Positions 1 to 7,445 of a DNA stretch of 13,934 bases are shown in pieces. The notes beneath the pieces were generated by a model. That model saw nothing but the letters and a program-made list of their open reading frames with translations, was not told the DNA's origin and ran no database searches. The position numbers and the translations under genes are program-made. The stretch spans positions 1-13,934 of the forward strand of contig JBKJQB010000173.1 in assembly GCA_046594105.1 (NCBI GenBank), read 5' to 3'. This stretch comes from JBDSGC01 sp046594105 (GTDB taxonomy: Bacteria; Acidobacteriota; Thermoanaerobaculia; Gp7-AA8). Position 1 is the first letter of the stretch. Every line of letters starts with the position of its first letter.

Positions 1-1608
1 ACCCACACCCTCGCCGCGGGAGCAGAATCGTTTCACGAGGAACGGATCTTCAATGCCCACACGTCGTCGAGTGACTACTCCATCGAGAACGCGCGATTCC
101 GAACCACCGGGCAGCGCGCCTACCCGATTTTTGACGATCTGACGGTCATCACCTGGGCGCCCGTGCGTTTGCCCTCACCCGGCACGGACTTCAACACGCG
201 CAGCATCTTCCTGAATGACCGCTGGGATGTCACTCCACGCGTGCACTTCAGCATCGGTGCTCGCTATGACCGCAACGACGCGCGCGACACCGACAGGAGT
301 GTCGTTTCCAAGGAGAGTGAGCTCAGTCCGCGCGTGAGCGTCACACTCGATGCTCGCGGCGACGGGGCGCATCGCTTGACTGCCAGCTACGGCCGGTATG
401 TCTCCAGGATTCCGGAGCTGCCCGGTCTGGGATCCGCCGCACAGCGCGCCGGCAACCCTCACGTTTATTCGTGGCGTTACGCAGGACCGGGGATCAATGG
501 CTTCGGCACGCCGCAGGATGGATTTCTAGGTTCCGGCGCCGCTCTTGCGCAGCTGTTCGCCTGGTTCGATTCAGTGGGCGGCGTCAACAACCGTCAGTTC
601 CTGACCGGTCTCTCGATCCCGGGGCTGTCTACTCTCATCCCCCAGTCGTTGAGCTCACCCATGGTCGATGAAATGACTCTCAGTTATGCCCTGCGGCTCG
701 GCCGCCAAGGCTCCCTGAGGGTCGACGCGACGACACGCCAGTGGGGCGGCTTCTATGCTGCGCGTCTCGACTCCACCACCGGAAAACAAGTCGATCCGGA
801 AGGGACACCGATTGATGTCAACTGGATCGTCAATGATGACTCGGCAACGTCCCGTACGTATCGTGCGGTGCAGTTGCAGGGCAACTGGCAGGTTCGTTCG
901 GTTCGGTTCGGTGGTGGATATACGTGGTCCCGCCTGCGTGGGAACACAGACGGCGAGAGTGATTTCCTCACTGGCCAGCCGGCTACGAACCGGCCGCTGC
1001 ACCTCTGGTACCCGGAGCTGCTGGCGTATCCACAGCGCCGGCCAGTCGGTTATCTGAACGGTGACCAGACCGATCGCGCCCGAGTATGGGTCGGCTACGA
1101 CGTCGCGTGGGGTCGAAACGCTCTCAACCTGTCGCTGCTTCAGACATACGACTCCGGGCGCGCGTACTCGGTCGTGGGACTCATCGATGCGAGCGGCACG
1201 ATCACTCCGTACGCGGGGAGTCCTGGAAACCCTGGCTATTCGCTGACGCAACTGTCGCCGACCGGGTACCCGTATTATTTCAGCGAGCGGGGATCGCTGC
1301 GTACTGATTCGGTAGCCAGCACCGACATCGCCCTCAACTATGAACGTGCACTCGGGCGGACGCGCCTGTTTTTCCAGGGCGATGTGCTGAACGCGCTCGA
1401 CCGGGCTGCCGTAACCGCTCCGAGCACCGAGGTTTCAACGCTCCTGCGCTCGGGGCGCACGTCGGGCCTCACCGCGTTCAACCCCTTCACCACGAAGCCA
1501 ATCGAGGGGGTGCACTACCGCCTCGCGCTTGACTTCGGAAAGCCGACTGGGCCGTCGTCGTATCAGACTCCTCGCACGTACCGGTTCTCAATCGGAGCCA
1601 GGTTCTGA
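1..1608 (+). CDS. TonB-dependent receptor, Oar-like, C-terminal part (5' truncated)
   Basis: The reading frame is open from base 1, so the start and the plug domain lie upstream of the window; 535 codons are visible. The protein would sit in the outer membrane as a beta-barrel taking up a ligand with TonB/ExbBD energy; the substrate cannot be told. Alternating polar and hydrophobic strands with aromatic residues at strand ends run throughout, for example NTRSIFLNDRWDV, VHFSIGARYDRND and RTYRFSIGARF. The last residue is Phe, the usual BamA recognition end of barrel proteins. The stretch FNPFTTKPIEGVHYRL followed by a terminal PRTYRFSIGARF resembles Oar-type receptors, which are common in Acidobacteriota and Myxococcota. 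The stop is TGA, and the kinase gene begins 107 bp later on the same strand. The family is fairly sure; the Oar subtype is less so. Confidence 0.85.
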   Translation, partial: THTLAAGAESFHEERIFNAHTSSSDYSIENARFRTTGQRAYPIFDDLTVITWAPVRLPSPGTDFNTRSIFLNDRWDVTPRVHFSIGARYDRNDARDTDRSVVSKESELSPRVSVTLDARGDGAHRLTASYGRYVSRIPELPGLGSAAQRAGNPHVYSWRYAGPGINGFGTPQDGFLGSGAALAQLFAWFDSVGGVNNRQFLTGLSIPGLSTLIPQSLSSPMVDEMTLSYALRLGRQGSLRVDATTRQWGGFYAARLDSTTGKQVDPEGTPIDVNWIVNDDSATSRTYRAVQLQGNWQVRSVRFGGGYTWSRLRGNTDGESDFLTGQPATNRPLHLWYPELLAYPQRRPVGYLNGDQTDRARVWVGYDVAWGRNALNLSLLQTYDSGRAYSVVGLIDASGTITPYAGSPGNPGYSLTQLSPTGYPYYFSERGSLRTDSVASTDIALNYERALGRTRLFFQGDVLNALDRAAVTAPSTEVSTLLRSGRTSGLTAFNPFTTKPIEGVHYRLALDFGKPTGPSSYQTPRTYRFSIGARF

Positions 1609-1715
1609 CGACGCGTTCATGCGCTGCAGGTGACCACCAGGGGAGATGAACCGAGGCACCGACAGCCTTGACGCACTGAAGGTGAGCGGCCAGACTCTCC
1701 TCGGGAAACGTTTCC
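1609..1715 (+). promoter_or_regulatory. Spacer before the kinase gene with weak promoter-like motif
   Basis: This 107-bp gap has no clear hairpin terminator for the receptor gene. TTGACG at 1668-1673 matches a -35 box in five of six positions. The hexamer 17 bp later (CAGACT, 1691-1696) is a poor -10. If used, transcription would begin near the palindrome at 1704-1715 and leave a very short leader. Read-through from the receptor gene is equally possible. Low confidence. Confidence 0.25.
1704..1715. repeat. Perfect 12-bp palindrome abutting the kinase start
   Basis: GGAAACGTTTCC is a perfect self-complementary 12-mer that ends at the base just before the TTG start codon. No clear Shine-Dalgarno is seen here; the only purines are in the left arm. 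It could be an operator or simply chance. No second copy was noticed in the window. Confidence 0.5.
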
Positions 1716-4331
1716 TTGTCGCTGGTACCCGGCACCCTCTTCTCACGTTTTCAAGTCGTCTCGCTCCTCGGCTCCGGAGGGATGGGGGAGGTCTATAGCG
1801 CGTGGGACCCCTCGCTGAAACGTCACGTCGCCCTCAAGATTCTTTCGCCGGAGACGATTGCCTCCGAGGAGAGGCGGGGGCGCCTGACCCGAGAAGCCCG
1901 GGCGGCGTCGGCTCTCAATCATCCAAACATCGTCACGGTGTATGAAATCGGTCAGGCCATGGTGGATCAGGCCCCGGTCGATTTCATCGCCATGGAGCTG
2001 ATCGAGGGGGAGACGCTTCGATCGCTTCTCTCACGTCGTGTGGACATGACCAAGGCGCTCCATTACCTGGCCCAGACGGCCGACGGGCTGGCCAAAGCGC
2101 ATGCCGCCGGGATCCTTCATCGCGATCTGAAGCCCGCGAACATCATGCTCACGCCGGACGGATTCGCAAAGATTCTCGATTTCGGGCTGGCCAGGAACTC
2201 CGGGCTCGAAGACGGTGATGATGCTGCCGGCGCCGCGGTCGTCGACACCATCACCCGCCCGGGCGTGATGATGGGTACGGTCGGCTACATGTCGCCCGAA
2301 CAGGTGCGCGGACTTCCACTCGATCAGCGATCGGATATCTTCTCGTTCGGCTGCATTCTTTACGAGGTCCTGACCCGGCGCCGCCCCTTTCAGGGCAGCT
2401 CGCAGGTGGACACGTTGCACAAAACCGCGTACGAGCCACCGCCGCAGATCGGCGACGTCGATCCCCCGGTGCCGGATGCATTGCGCCGCGTTGCGCTGAA
2501 GTGCCTGGCGAAAGATCCGGAGGCGCGATACCAATCGGCGAAAGAGATCGCCATCGACCTGCGGGAGATCAAGCGCGACTACGAATCCAACCTGCACTCG
2601 TCGAATGCGCTTTTCCCACGAACACCGCCCGGCCCGGGAATGCGGAGAGGGTTGTGGCTGATCGTTGCGATCACGGTGCTGATTGCTGCAACCGGCGCCT
2701 GGCTGTGGAGTCAGCGAGAGCAACCCCAGTCACACTCGCGCACCGGCAGTCTCCAATCGATGCGGATCGAGCGGTTGCCCGCCACCTCGAAAGTTCGCGC
2801 CGTGGCCATCTCGCCGGACGGACGGTACATCGCCCATGTGGAGTCGACCCCCGGAGGCGACGTGCTCATGGTGAGGCAGGTCACCACCGGCAGTGAGATC
2901 GAAGCTGCACCCGCCGTCGGCAAGAATTACGAAGAACTGAGTTTCTCCCCCGACGGTGAATACATCCGCTACGTCCACGACGGCGCTTTACGACAGAGTC
3001 CTGTGCTGGGAGGATCGGGAAAGATCCTGATCGACAACTTCTCCTATCCCGTTTCCTTCTCGCCGGACGGGAAGCGTTGTGCATTCGTGCGTGATCAACT
3101 GCTCTTCGTCGTGAACAGCGACGGCACCGGGGAACGACAGATCAGCGGCGCAACGAACGGCCCCCTGGTGGGTTATGTCCGTCCGTCCTGGTCGCCGCGC
3201 GGCGACCTCATCGCCTGCACGCGCAGAAGCCCGCGACGCACCGACAAGGGGAACATGTGGGTGGAGATCGTCAAACCGCCCATTGGTAACGCCGCACCAG
3301 GCCTTCCAGTGACCCTCGGCGACGGGTGGTACGAGATCACCTCGATCAGTTGGTTGCCTGGGGCGGACGGCATCGCCGTGAGCGCAAAACACCAGTCGCT
3401 GATCGAAAGGCAACTGTACGAGATCACCTATCCCGGCGGGGAAACGAAACGGCAGACCAATGACCTCTTCGAGTATGACGGGGTGGGCGTAACGCGCGAT
3501 GGCAAGGTACTGGTCTCCCGTCAGGCCGACCGGCGTTCCAGCATCTGGTTGATTCCTGTTGGCAATCCGAAAGCAGCGACGAGAATCATCGAGGGAGTGG
3601 GATTGATCCGGCACCTCGTCGCGCTCGCGAACGGGGATGTCATCTACGGCGCCTCGTCAGGAGGCAACTCCGACATCTGGCGGACGACGCTGGACGGAAC
3701 GCGACGCAAACGACTCACCGACGATCCCGGTGCCGATCTGATGCCCGACGTTTCACCCGACGGCCGGACAGTGGCGTTCATGTCCGACCGTTCAGGGCAG
3801 GTGACGATCTGGATGATGGACGCCGATGGGGCTCACCAGAGGCAACTGACTTCGCACGGCCGGGATTCGCGGCCGCGCTTCTCCGCCGATGGCAAGTCGC
3901 TGGTGTACAACTCCCAGGACGGGCCGCAGTCGCTTCTTTACAAGATGTCCCTCCCGGGCGGCAAACGTGCGAGGATTCCGACGCCGTATACGCGCCTTCC
4001 CGTTTTCTCGCCGGACGGCCGCTTCATCGCTGCCGTCAACGGAGAATCGAGGAAACTCGCGGTGATCTCAGCGGCGGACGGTTCGCTGGTCCGATCGTTT
4101 GACGAGCAAAGCACTCATGGGCTTCGATGGACGAAAGACTCCAGCGCCATCGCCCTGGCGCGCGATGGCGCTGTCTACCTGCAGCGCCTCAGTGGAGGGA
4201 AGGCTGAGAAGATTGCCGATGTCAGCCCAGACGAGATCCTGTCATTCGACTGGACACCCGATGAGAAATCACTGCTCGTGGCGCGCGTGTCCAATCAGTG
4301 GAGCGCGGTGATGCTGAAGGACTTTCGCTGA
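1716..4331 (+). CDS. Transmembrane Ser/Thr protein kinase with TolB/WD40-like ectodomain
   Basis: This is an 871-residue Hanks-type kinase anchored in the inner membrane. Residues 12-280 hold the catalytic domain: glycine loop GSGGMGEVY (19-27), ATP lysine K41 in VALK, catalytic loop HRDLKPAN (135-142), DFG (155-157), then GTVGYMSPEQ in the activation/P+1 region. All key residues are present, so it should be active. A single membrane helix lies at about 312-331 (GLWLIVAITVLIAATGAWLW). Residues 350-871 carry about eleven SPDG-type PD40/TolB-like strands, likely one or two propellers on the periplasmic side acting as a sensor. The start is TTG: the in-frame stop at 1683 leaves no ATG or GTG, and the next ATG lies inside the glycine loop. 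MSLVPGT is also a usual opening for this kinase family. It converges on the FHA regulator with 9 bp between the stop codons. Confidence 0.95.
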   Translation: MSLVPGTLFSRFQVVSLLGSGGMGEVYSAWDPSLKRHVALKILSPETIASEERRGRLTREARAASALNHPNIVTVYEIGQAMVDQAPVDFIAMELIEGETLRSLLSRRVDMTKALHYLAQTADGLAKAHAAGILHRDLKPANIMLTPDGFAKILDFGLARNSGLEDGDDAAGAAVVDTITRPGVMMGTVGYMSPEQVRGLPLDQRSDIFSFGCILYEVLTRRRPFQGSSQVDTLHKTAYEPPPQIGDVDPPVPDALRRVALKCLAKDPEARYQSAKEIAIDLREIKRDYESNLHSSNALFPRTPPGPGMRRGLWLIVAITVLIAATGAWLWSQREQPQSHSRTGSLQSMRIERLPATSKVRAVAISPDGRYIAHVESTPGGDVLMVRQVTTGSEIEAAPAVGKNYEELSFSPDGEYIRYVHDGALRQSPVLGGSGKILIDNFSYPVSFSPDGKRCAFVRDQLLFVVNSDGTGERQISGATNGPLVGYVRPSWSPRGDLIACTRRSPRRTDKGNMWVEIVKPPIGNAAPGLPVTLGDGWYEITSISWLPGADGIAVSAKHQSLIERQLYEITYPGGETKRQTNDLFEYDGVGVTRDGKVLVSRQADRRSSIWLIPVGNPKAATRIIEGVGLIRHLVALANGDVIYGASSGGNSDIWRTTLDGTRRKRLTDDPGADLMPDVSPDGRTVAFMSDRSGQVTIWMMDADGAHQRQLTSHGRDSRPRFSADGKSLVYNSQDGPQSLLYKMSLPGGKRARIPTPYTRLPVFSPDGRFIAAVNGESRKLAVISAADGSLVRSFDEQSTHGLRWTKDSSAIALARDGAVYLQRLSGGKAEKIADVSPDEILSFDWTPDEKSLLVARVSNQWSAVMLKDFR

Positions 4332-4346
4332 GCCGGCAGCTCAGCG
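4326..4346. terminator. Hairpin holding both convergent stop codons
   Basis: CGCTGAGC (4326-4333) and GCTCAGCG (4339-4346) are perfect 8-bp inverted arms around a 5-nt loop. The kinase stop TGA (4329-4331) lies in the left arm. The stop of the opposite gene (TCA on this strand, 4341-4343) lies in the right arm. Neither side has a T tract, so it is not a canonical intrinsic terminator. It could still slow polymerase, protect 3' ends, or act bidirectionally. Confidence 0.5.
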
Positions 4347-4997
4347 GTTCGACATCGTCTCGGTCGGTCCAGCCGGGACACAACAACGGTACAGCACCTC
4401 GACCGAGCCGAACCTCAGGATCGTACCGTCCGCGACCGGTGCCTCGTCACGCAACGGTTCTGTTCCGATGAACGTCCCGTTCTTGCTCGCAAGGTCGACG
4501 AGAGTTGCGGAATCGCCGGCTACGTTCATGATCGCGTGACGTCTGGAGACGCTCGCTGAGGCAAGAACGAGCCGCGCGGTTGGTTCTCTGCCGATCAGGT
4601 TCTGTCCTTGATCGAGGCGGTATTCGCGATCGCCGTAGAGGAGCGCGTGAACGATGCCGGCCGGCTCATTCTCGTTCCCGCGGCTCGCCGCGCCGTGGTC
4701 ATGAACGGCGATGGCCACGGAGTAGCCGGTGCCGTGCACCGTTCGGATGATCTGGTGTTCCTTGTCCGCAAGCGCTCCCCGAATCTCGCTGATCAGGACG
4801 GGCAGATTGCCATCCACCACGAACGTCGCCGGCCATAACTGGTCGTACAGCTCTCCCTTCGGGACGACGCGGTGGGCATTGCTCAGAAGGATGGCCAGCA
4901 GGTCCATCGCTTTCGGCGAAAGATGGAGAACACACTCTCCACGCTTGAGCTGCCGCGCCTTCATGTCGAGAGTCAGATCGGCAAAGTCGTATCGCAT
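4341..4997 (-). CDS. OmpR-type winged-helix / FHA-domain transcriptional regulator
   Basis: This is a 218-residue cytoplasmic DNA-binding protein. Residues 1-97 form an OmpR/PhoB-type winged helix: LSPKAMDLLAILLSN, then the PKGELYDQLWP recognition-helix region, ending in the wing hairpin RTVHGTGYSV (85-94). After a short linker, residues 115-205 are an FHA domain with the phosphothreonine-binding signature: G136-R137, S151 and H154 in SVSRRH, and N173-G174 in SKNGTFIG. There is no receiver domain, so the FHA takes the usual regulatory place. Mycobacterial EmbR, a winged-helix/FHA protein acted on by the kinase PknH, is a functional analogue but also has a BTAD domain that is missing here. The convergent kinase gene is the obvious candidate partner. 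The ATG start gives a complete winged-helix N-terminus; no strong Shine-Dalgarno is visible. Confidence 0.93.
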   Translation of the reverse strand: MRYDFADLTLDMKARQLKRGECVLHLSPKAMDLLAILLSNAHRVVPKGELYDQLWPATFVVDGNLPVLISEIRGALADKEHQIIRTVHGTGYSVAIAVHDHGAASRGNENEPAGIVHALLYGDREYRLDQGQNLIGREPTARLVLASASVSRRHAIMNVAGDSATLVDLASKNGTFIGTEPLRDEAPVADGTILRFGSVEVLYRCCVPAGPTETMSNR

Positions 4998-5061
4998 TCG
5001 CGTTCGCCCATTCTAATCCCGCCCCATGCGGTCGCCGCCGCGCACGCGATGCCAGGCGCAG

Positions 5062-5081
5062 TTCTTAGAAGATTCCTAGAA
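5062..5081. promoter_or_regulatory. Tandem TTCYTAGAA elements, 11-bp period
   Basis: TTCTTAGAA (5062-5070) is followed by TTCCTAGAA (5073-5081), offset by 11 bp and differing at one base. Overlapping them, AGTTCT (5060-5065) and AGAACT (5078-5083) form inverted arms. The hexamer GAACTC recurs at 5079-5084 and 5101-5106, which is 22 bp or two periods. Direct repeats at 11-bp spacing are the classical target form for OmpR/PhoB winged helices, and such a protein is encoded 65 bp away. The site role is inferred. Confidence 0.45.
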
Positions 5082-5132
5082 CTCAGGCCGACTTCACAAA
5101 GAACTCCACCGGACGCGCAACCTACGTTGCGT

Positions 5133-5155
5133 TCACGTCCCGACGATGGACGTGA
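5133..5155. repeat. 8-7-8 inverted repeat in the leader of the Asp-box gene
   Basis: TCACGTCC (5133-5140) and GGACGTGA (5148-5155) are perfect inverted arms with a 7-nt spacer. They lie about 50 bp upstream of the GTG start. The element could be a dimeric-repressor operator or an RNA hairpin in the 5' leader. An in-frame ATG at 5146 falls in the spacer but is not the preferred start. Confidence 0.5.
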
Positions 5156-5193
5156 CCCGGCAGTCCGGCTGGCCTCAGCGATCGCCAGTCGAG

Positions 5194-5199
5194 AAGGAG
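5194..5199 (+). promoter_or_regulatory. Shine-Dalgarno that fixes the GTG start at 5206
   Basis: AAGGAG lies 6 nt before GTG at 5206, and a textbook signal peptide begins right at that GTG. The longer in-frame ATG at 5146 has no such site and would put 20 polar residues in front of the signal peptide. Confidence 0.8.
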
Positions 5200-5205
5200 A
5201 ATCCT

Positions 5206-7197
5206 GTGAAACGACTCATTGCATGCGCACTACTTTCGCTGCTGTTCACGACGGCCTCGGATGCGGCAAATCGCCTGGCGGTTCGCACATGGCAAAACAC
5301 TGGGCCGTCCTATCCGGAAGATTCCAAAGAGACCGGGACCTGGAGCAACATCGGGCCAGGCGCGCCCGGCGTGTGGGCCCGGGTCGCGATCGATCCCGCC
5401 GGCAGTGGTGTGATGTATGTCGCGTCGGTTGGCGGGGGAGTGCGCAGGTCGACCGACAACGGTGCAACATGGTCAACGGCCAGTTCCGGCCTGAACGGGA
5501 CAGCCGTGTACTCGCTGGCCATGGACGCTTCAGGCCCCGACACGCTCTATGCCGGTGTGTTCAACACGACATCCGCGGCACCTGGCGGTGTGTTCAAGAC
5601 GACCGACGGTGGATCGACGTGGATACTCCTCTCACAGACAGCGAAGACCATTCCAATTTCCATGACCGCAGACCCTCACCAGCCCGGCGTTGTCTTCTTC
5701 GGCGGCCTCGGAGGAGAGATCATGAAAAGCAGCGATGGAGGTCAGAACTGGGCCGCGGCTGTGAAAGGGACCTCGCCGGTCACGTCGATCGTCGTCGACC
5801 CGTTCGATCCGGCAATCGTCTACGCGTCGACGCTCGCCGGCGCGCTCAAGAGTACGGATGGCGGCCTGAGTTGGGCTGCGATGCCGGCGTTGACTCCGAA
5901 AGCTGTGTGGGGGCTGGCGATCGATCCGGCAAATGCAAACCTTCTCTACGCCGCGACCGCGAGCAACGGCGTGTGGCGGAGTGCCGACGCCGGGCGTTCG
6001 TGGCAGGCTGCCGGTACGCTCTCGGCGGTCCCCTATTCGATTGTGGTGAGCCCTTCGACGGCATCGATTTTTGCCGCGACCACGGGAGGGGTGTGGGAAA
6101 GCTCCGACCTCGGCTCGACGTGGCATCCGACCGGGCTCGCCGACAGACTCTCGGTATCGATCGTAATTGGGCCGCAGGAGATTTTGTACGCGGGAACCAC
6201 GACAGGTCTGGCAAGGTCGCGCGATCACGGAACGACGTGGAGTGAGCTGGACCGGTTCGCCGGAGACGCTCAGGCGTTCGCGTATGGCGTGACGGTCGAT
6301 CCGCAATCCGGCCGGAAGCTCTTCGCCAGTACGCTGGGTTCTACCGCGATGGTCTCCGACAACGGAGGTGACAGCTGGGCGCCACTGGGCCAGACGTTCA
6401 CGCCGCGCGAGAGTCGAAGAATCACGGTCGACCCGACGAACTCGGACCGCCTCTACTCCGGATCGCTCTACTCAGGCCTGTTCAAGAGCGTTGATGGCGG
6501 CGCCAGGTGGTCGAGGCGGAGTGTCGGCTCCAACACGGCTTACGTGTGGCTCGCCGTGGTCGACGCCGCATCGCCGAACATCGTCTATGCAGGAACCGTC
6601 AGAGAGGGGCTGTTCAAGAGCGAGGATTCGGGCGACACCTGGTCATCGGTTCCCGGCCTGCCCACCACAGTTCAGGGGATCACCGTCCACCCGAGCGACC
6701 ACAATGAGATCTTCGCGTCCACCAGCGGCGGCATCTTCCGTTCACGAGATGCCGGAAAGACATGGGTCAACGTACTGAATGCGCCGGCGTGGAACGTGAC
6801 GATTGCCTCGGACAACAGCGCGGTCGTCTACGCCGCTACGAAAACTGCAGGTGTATTCAAGAGCCTGGACGGCGGAAGCACATGGTCCGCCATCAACAAC
6901 GGCATCACGAACCTCGTCATCGGGCGCACCGCGCCGGTCATCATCGACCCACACCGCTCGCACGTTCTCTATGTCGGCAGCGAGGGTGGCGGCGTGTTCA
7001 TGAGCACGGATGGCGGCGATCGCTGGTTCGCCATGAACGAAGGACTCACCGACACCACCGTGTTCGGCCTGGCAGCGGACCCACACCGCTCCGGCGTCCT
7101 TTACGCGGCCGGACCGCATGGCATCTTTGCTTTGACCATTCCGCCGTGCGGAGTGACGACGCGAGAATGCCTGAACGAGAGAAGTCCGGGGCGTTGA
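5206..7197 (+). CDS. Exported Asp-box (BNR/sortilin-like) beta-propeller protein
   Basis: A 663-residue secreted or periplasmic protein. It starts with a signal peptide (VKRLIACALLSLLFTTASDA, cleavage likely after residue 20). The rest is almost wholly Asp-box repeats of the form S/T-x-D-x-G-x-T/S-W. About thirteen can be read, including RSTDNGATWS, KTTDGGSTW, KSTDGGLSW, RSRDHGTTW, KSLDGGSTW and STDGGDRW, spaced roughly 40-55 residues apart. Each is preceded by an IDP or VDP plus VYA/LYAGT strand, as in VPS10/sortilin-type and YCF48-like propellers. That count suggests two propellers or one large one. Asp-boxes are structural turns, so no enzymatic activity can be assigned; binding or scaffolding is most likely. 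The C-terminal 20 residues hold two cysteines (CGVTTREC) that may pair. The neighbour at 7446 is a paralogue. Confidence 0.88.
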   Translation: MKRLIACALLSLLFTTASDAANRLAVRTWQNTGPSYPEDSKETGTWSNIGPGAPGVWARVAIDPAGSGVMYVASVGGGVRRSTDNGATWSTASSGLNGTAVYSLAMDASGPDTLYAGVFNTTSAAPGGVFKTTDGGSTWILLSQTAKTIPISMTADPHQPGVVFFGGLGGEIMKSSDGGQNWAAAVKGTSPVTSIVVDPFDPAIVYASTLAGALKSTDGGLSWAAMPALTPKAVWGLAIDPANANLLYAATASNGVWRSADAGRSWQAAGTLSAVPYSIVVSPSTASIFAATTGGVWESSDLGSTWHPTGLADRLSVSIVIGPQEILYAGTTTGLARSRDHGTTWSELDRFAGDAQAFAYGVTVDPQSGRKLFASTLGSTAMVSDNGGDSWAPLGQTFTPRESRRITVDPTNSDRLYSGSLYSGLFKSVDGGARWSRRSVGSNTAYVWLAVVDAASPNIVYAGTVREGLFKSEDSGDTWSSVPGLPTTVQGITVHPSDHNEIFASTSGGIFRSRDAGKTWVNVLNAPAWNVTIASDNSAVVYAATKTAGVFKSLDGGSTWSAINNGITNLVIGRTAPVIIDPHRSHVLYVGSEGGGVFMSTDGGDRWFAMNEGLTDTTVFGLAADPHRSGVLYAAGPHGIFALTIPPCGVTTRECLNERSPGR

Positions 7198-7445
7198 CAT
7201 GCATTGCACCTCCAAAGACGGAGAGACGCCCAATGGGTGGCCTCCTCGCGGCACTGACTCCCACGGCGATCCTGAGCTCGCATCTCCGGTCGCCTCTTCA
7301 CCCATTCGAATCCCGCTCCTTGCGGCCGTCTGCCGCGAACGCGCTGCCTATATTTTCCTAGGAGACGCCAAGGACTTCCGCTGCCCGGGAGCCGATCCTG
7401 AATCATCTGCCTCACGCGGGGACGCCGAGAGGCACCGGAGGACTC
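7198..7445 (+). promoter_or_regulatory. Intergenic region between the two Asp-box genes
   Basis: This 248-bp spacer has no convincing small gene. It holds TATATT (7349-7354), a fair -10 match with no -35 at the right distance (TTGCGG at 7320 is 23 bp away). Directly after comes TTCCTAGGA (7355-7363), which contains the palindrome TCCTAGGA and matches the TTCCTAGAA element upstream of the first Asp-box gene in eight of nine positions. The second gene therefore probably has its own promoter. No terminator hairpin was seen for the first gene. Confidence 0.35.

Larger units (their letters stand above)
4998..5205. promoter_or_regulatory. Divergent intergenic control region
   Basis: This 208-bp gap separates the winged-helix/FHA gene (leftward) from the first Asp-box gene (rightward), so it must hold both promoters or their leaders. 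A TAGAAT on the minus strand (5015-5010) could be a -10 for the regulator, but no matching -35 was found. The gap also holds tandem TTCYTAGAA elements (5062-5081), a small inverted repeat CGCAAC/GTTGCG (5116-5121 and 5126-5131), and a large dyad (5133-5155). No confident sigma-70 promoter was found for the rightward gene. Confidence 0.5.

Noticed and set aside
655..1251. 198-residue minus-strand frame inside the receptor gene
   Set aside because: It is antisense to clear barrel sequence, with no domain and no ribosome site.
1682..1735. GTG-started reading SGQTLLGKRFLVAGT in another frame, resembling a kinase N-terminus and hinting at a frameshift
   Set aside because: The TTG frame alone already gives a complete and typical kinase opening (MSLVPGT...LLGSGGMGEVY), so a frameshift would duplicate it; likely coincidence.
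2031..2723. 230-residue minus-strand frame inside the kinase gene
   Set aside because: It lies opposite the conserved catalytic domain; its length is explained by GC-rich codon bias.
5146..5205. Upstream ATG start for the first Asp-box gene
   Set aside because: It would put 20 polar residues before the signal peptide and has no ribosome site, while GTG at 5206 has AAGGAG at good spacing.
4872..6245. 457-residue rightward frame overlapping the regulator and the first Asp-box gene
   Set aside because: It is Arg-rich and featureless and runs antisense to the winged-helix/FHA gene, then out of frame with the clear Asp-box coding sequence; it is a high-GC shadow.
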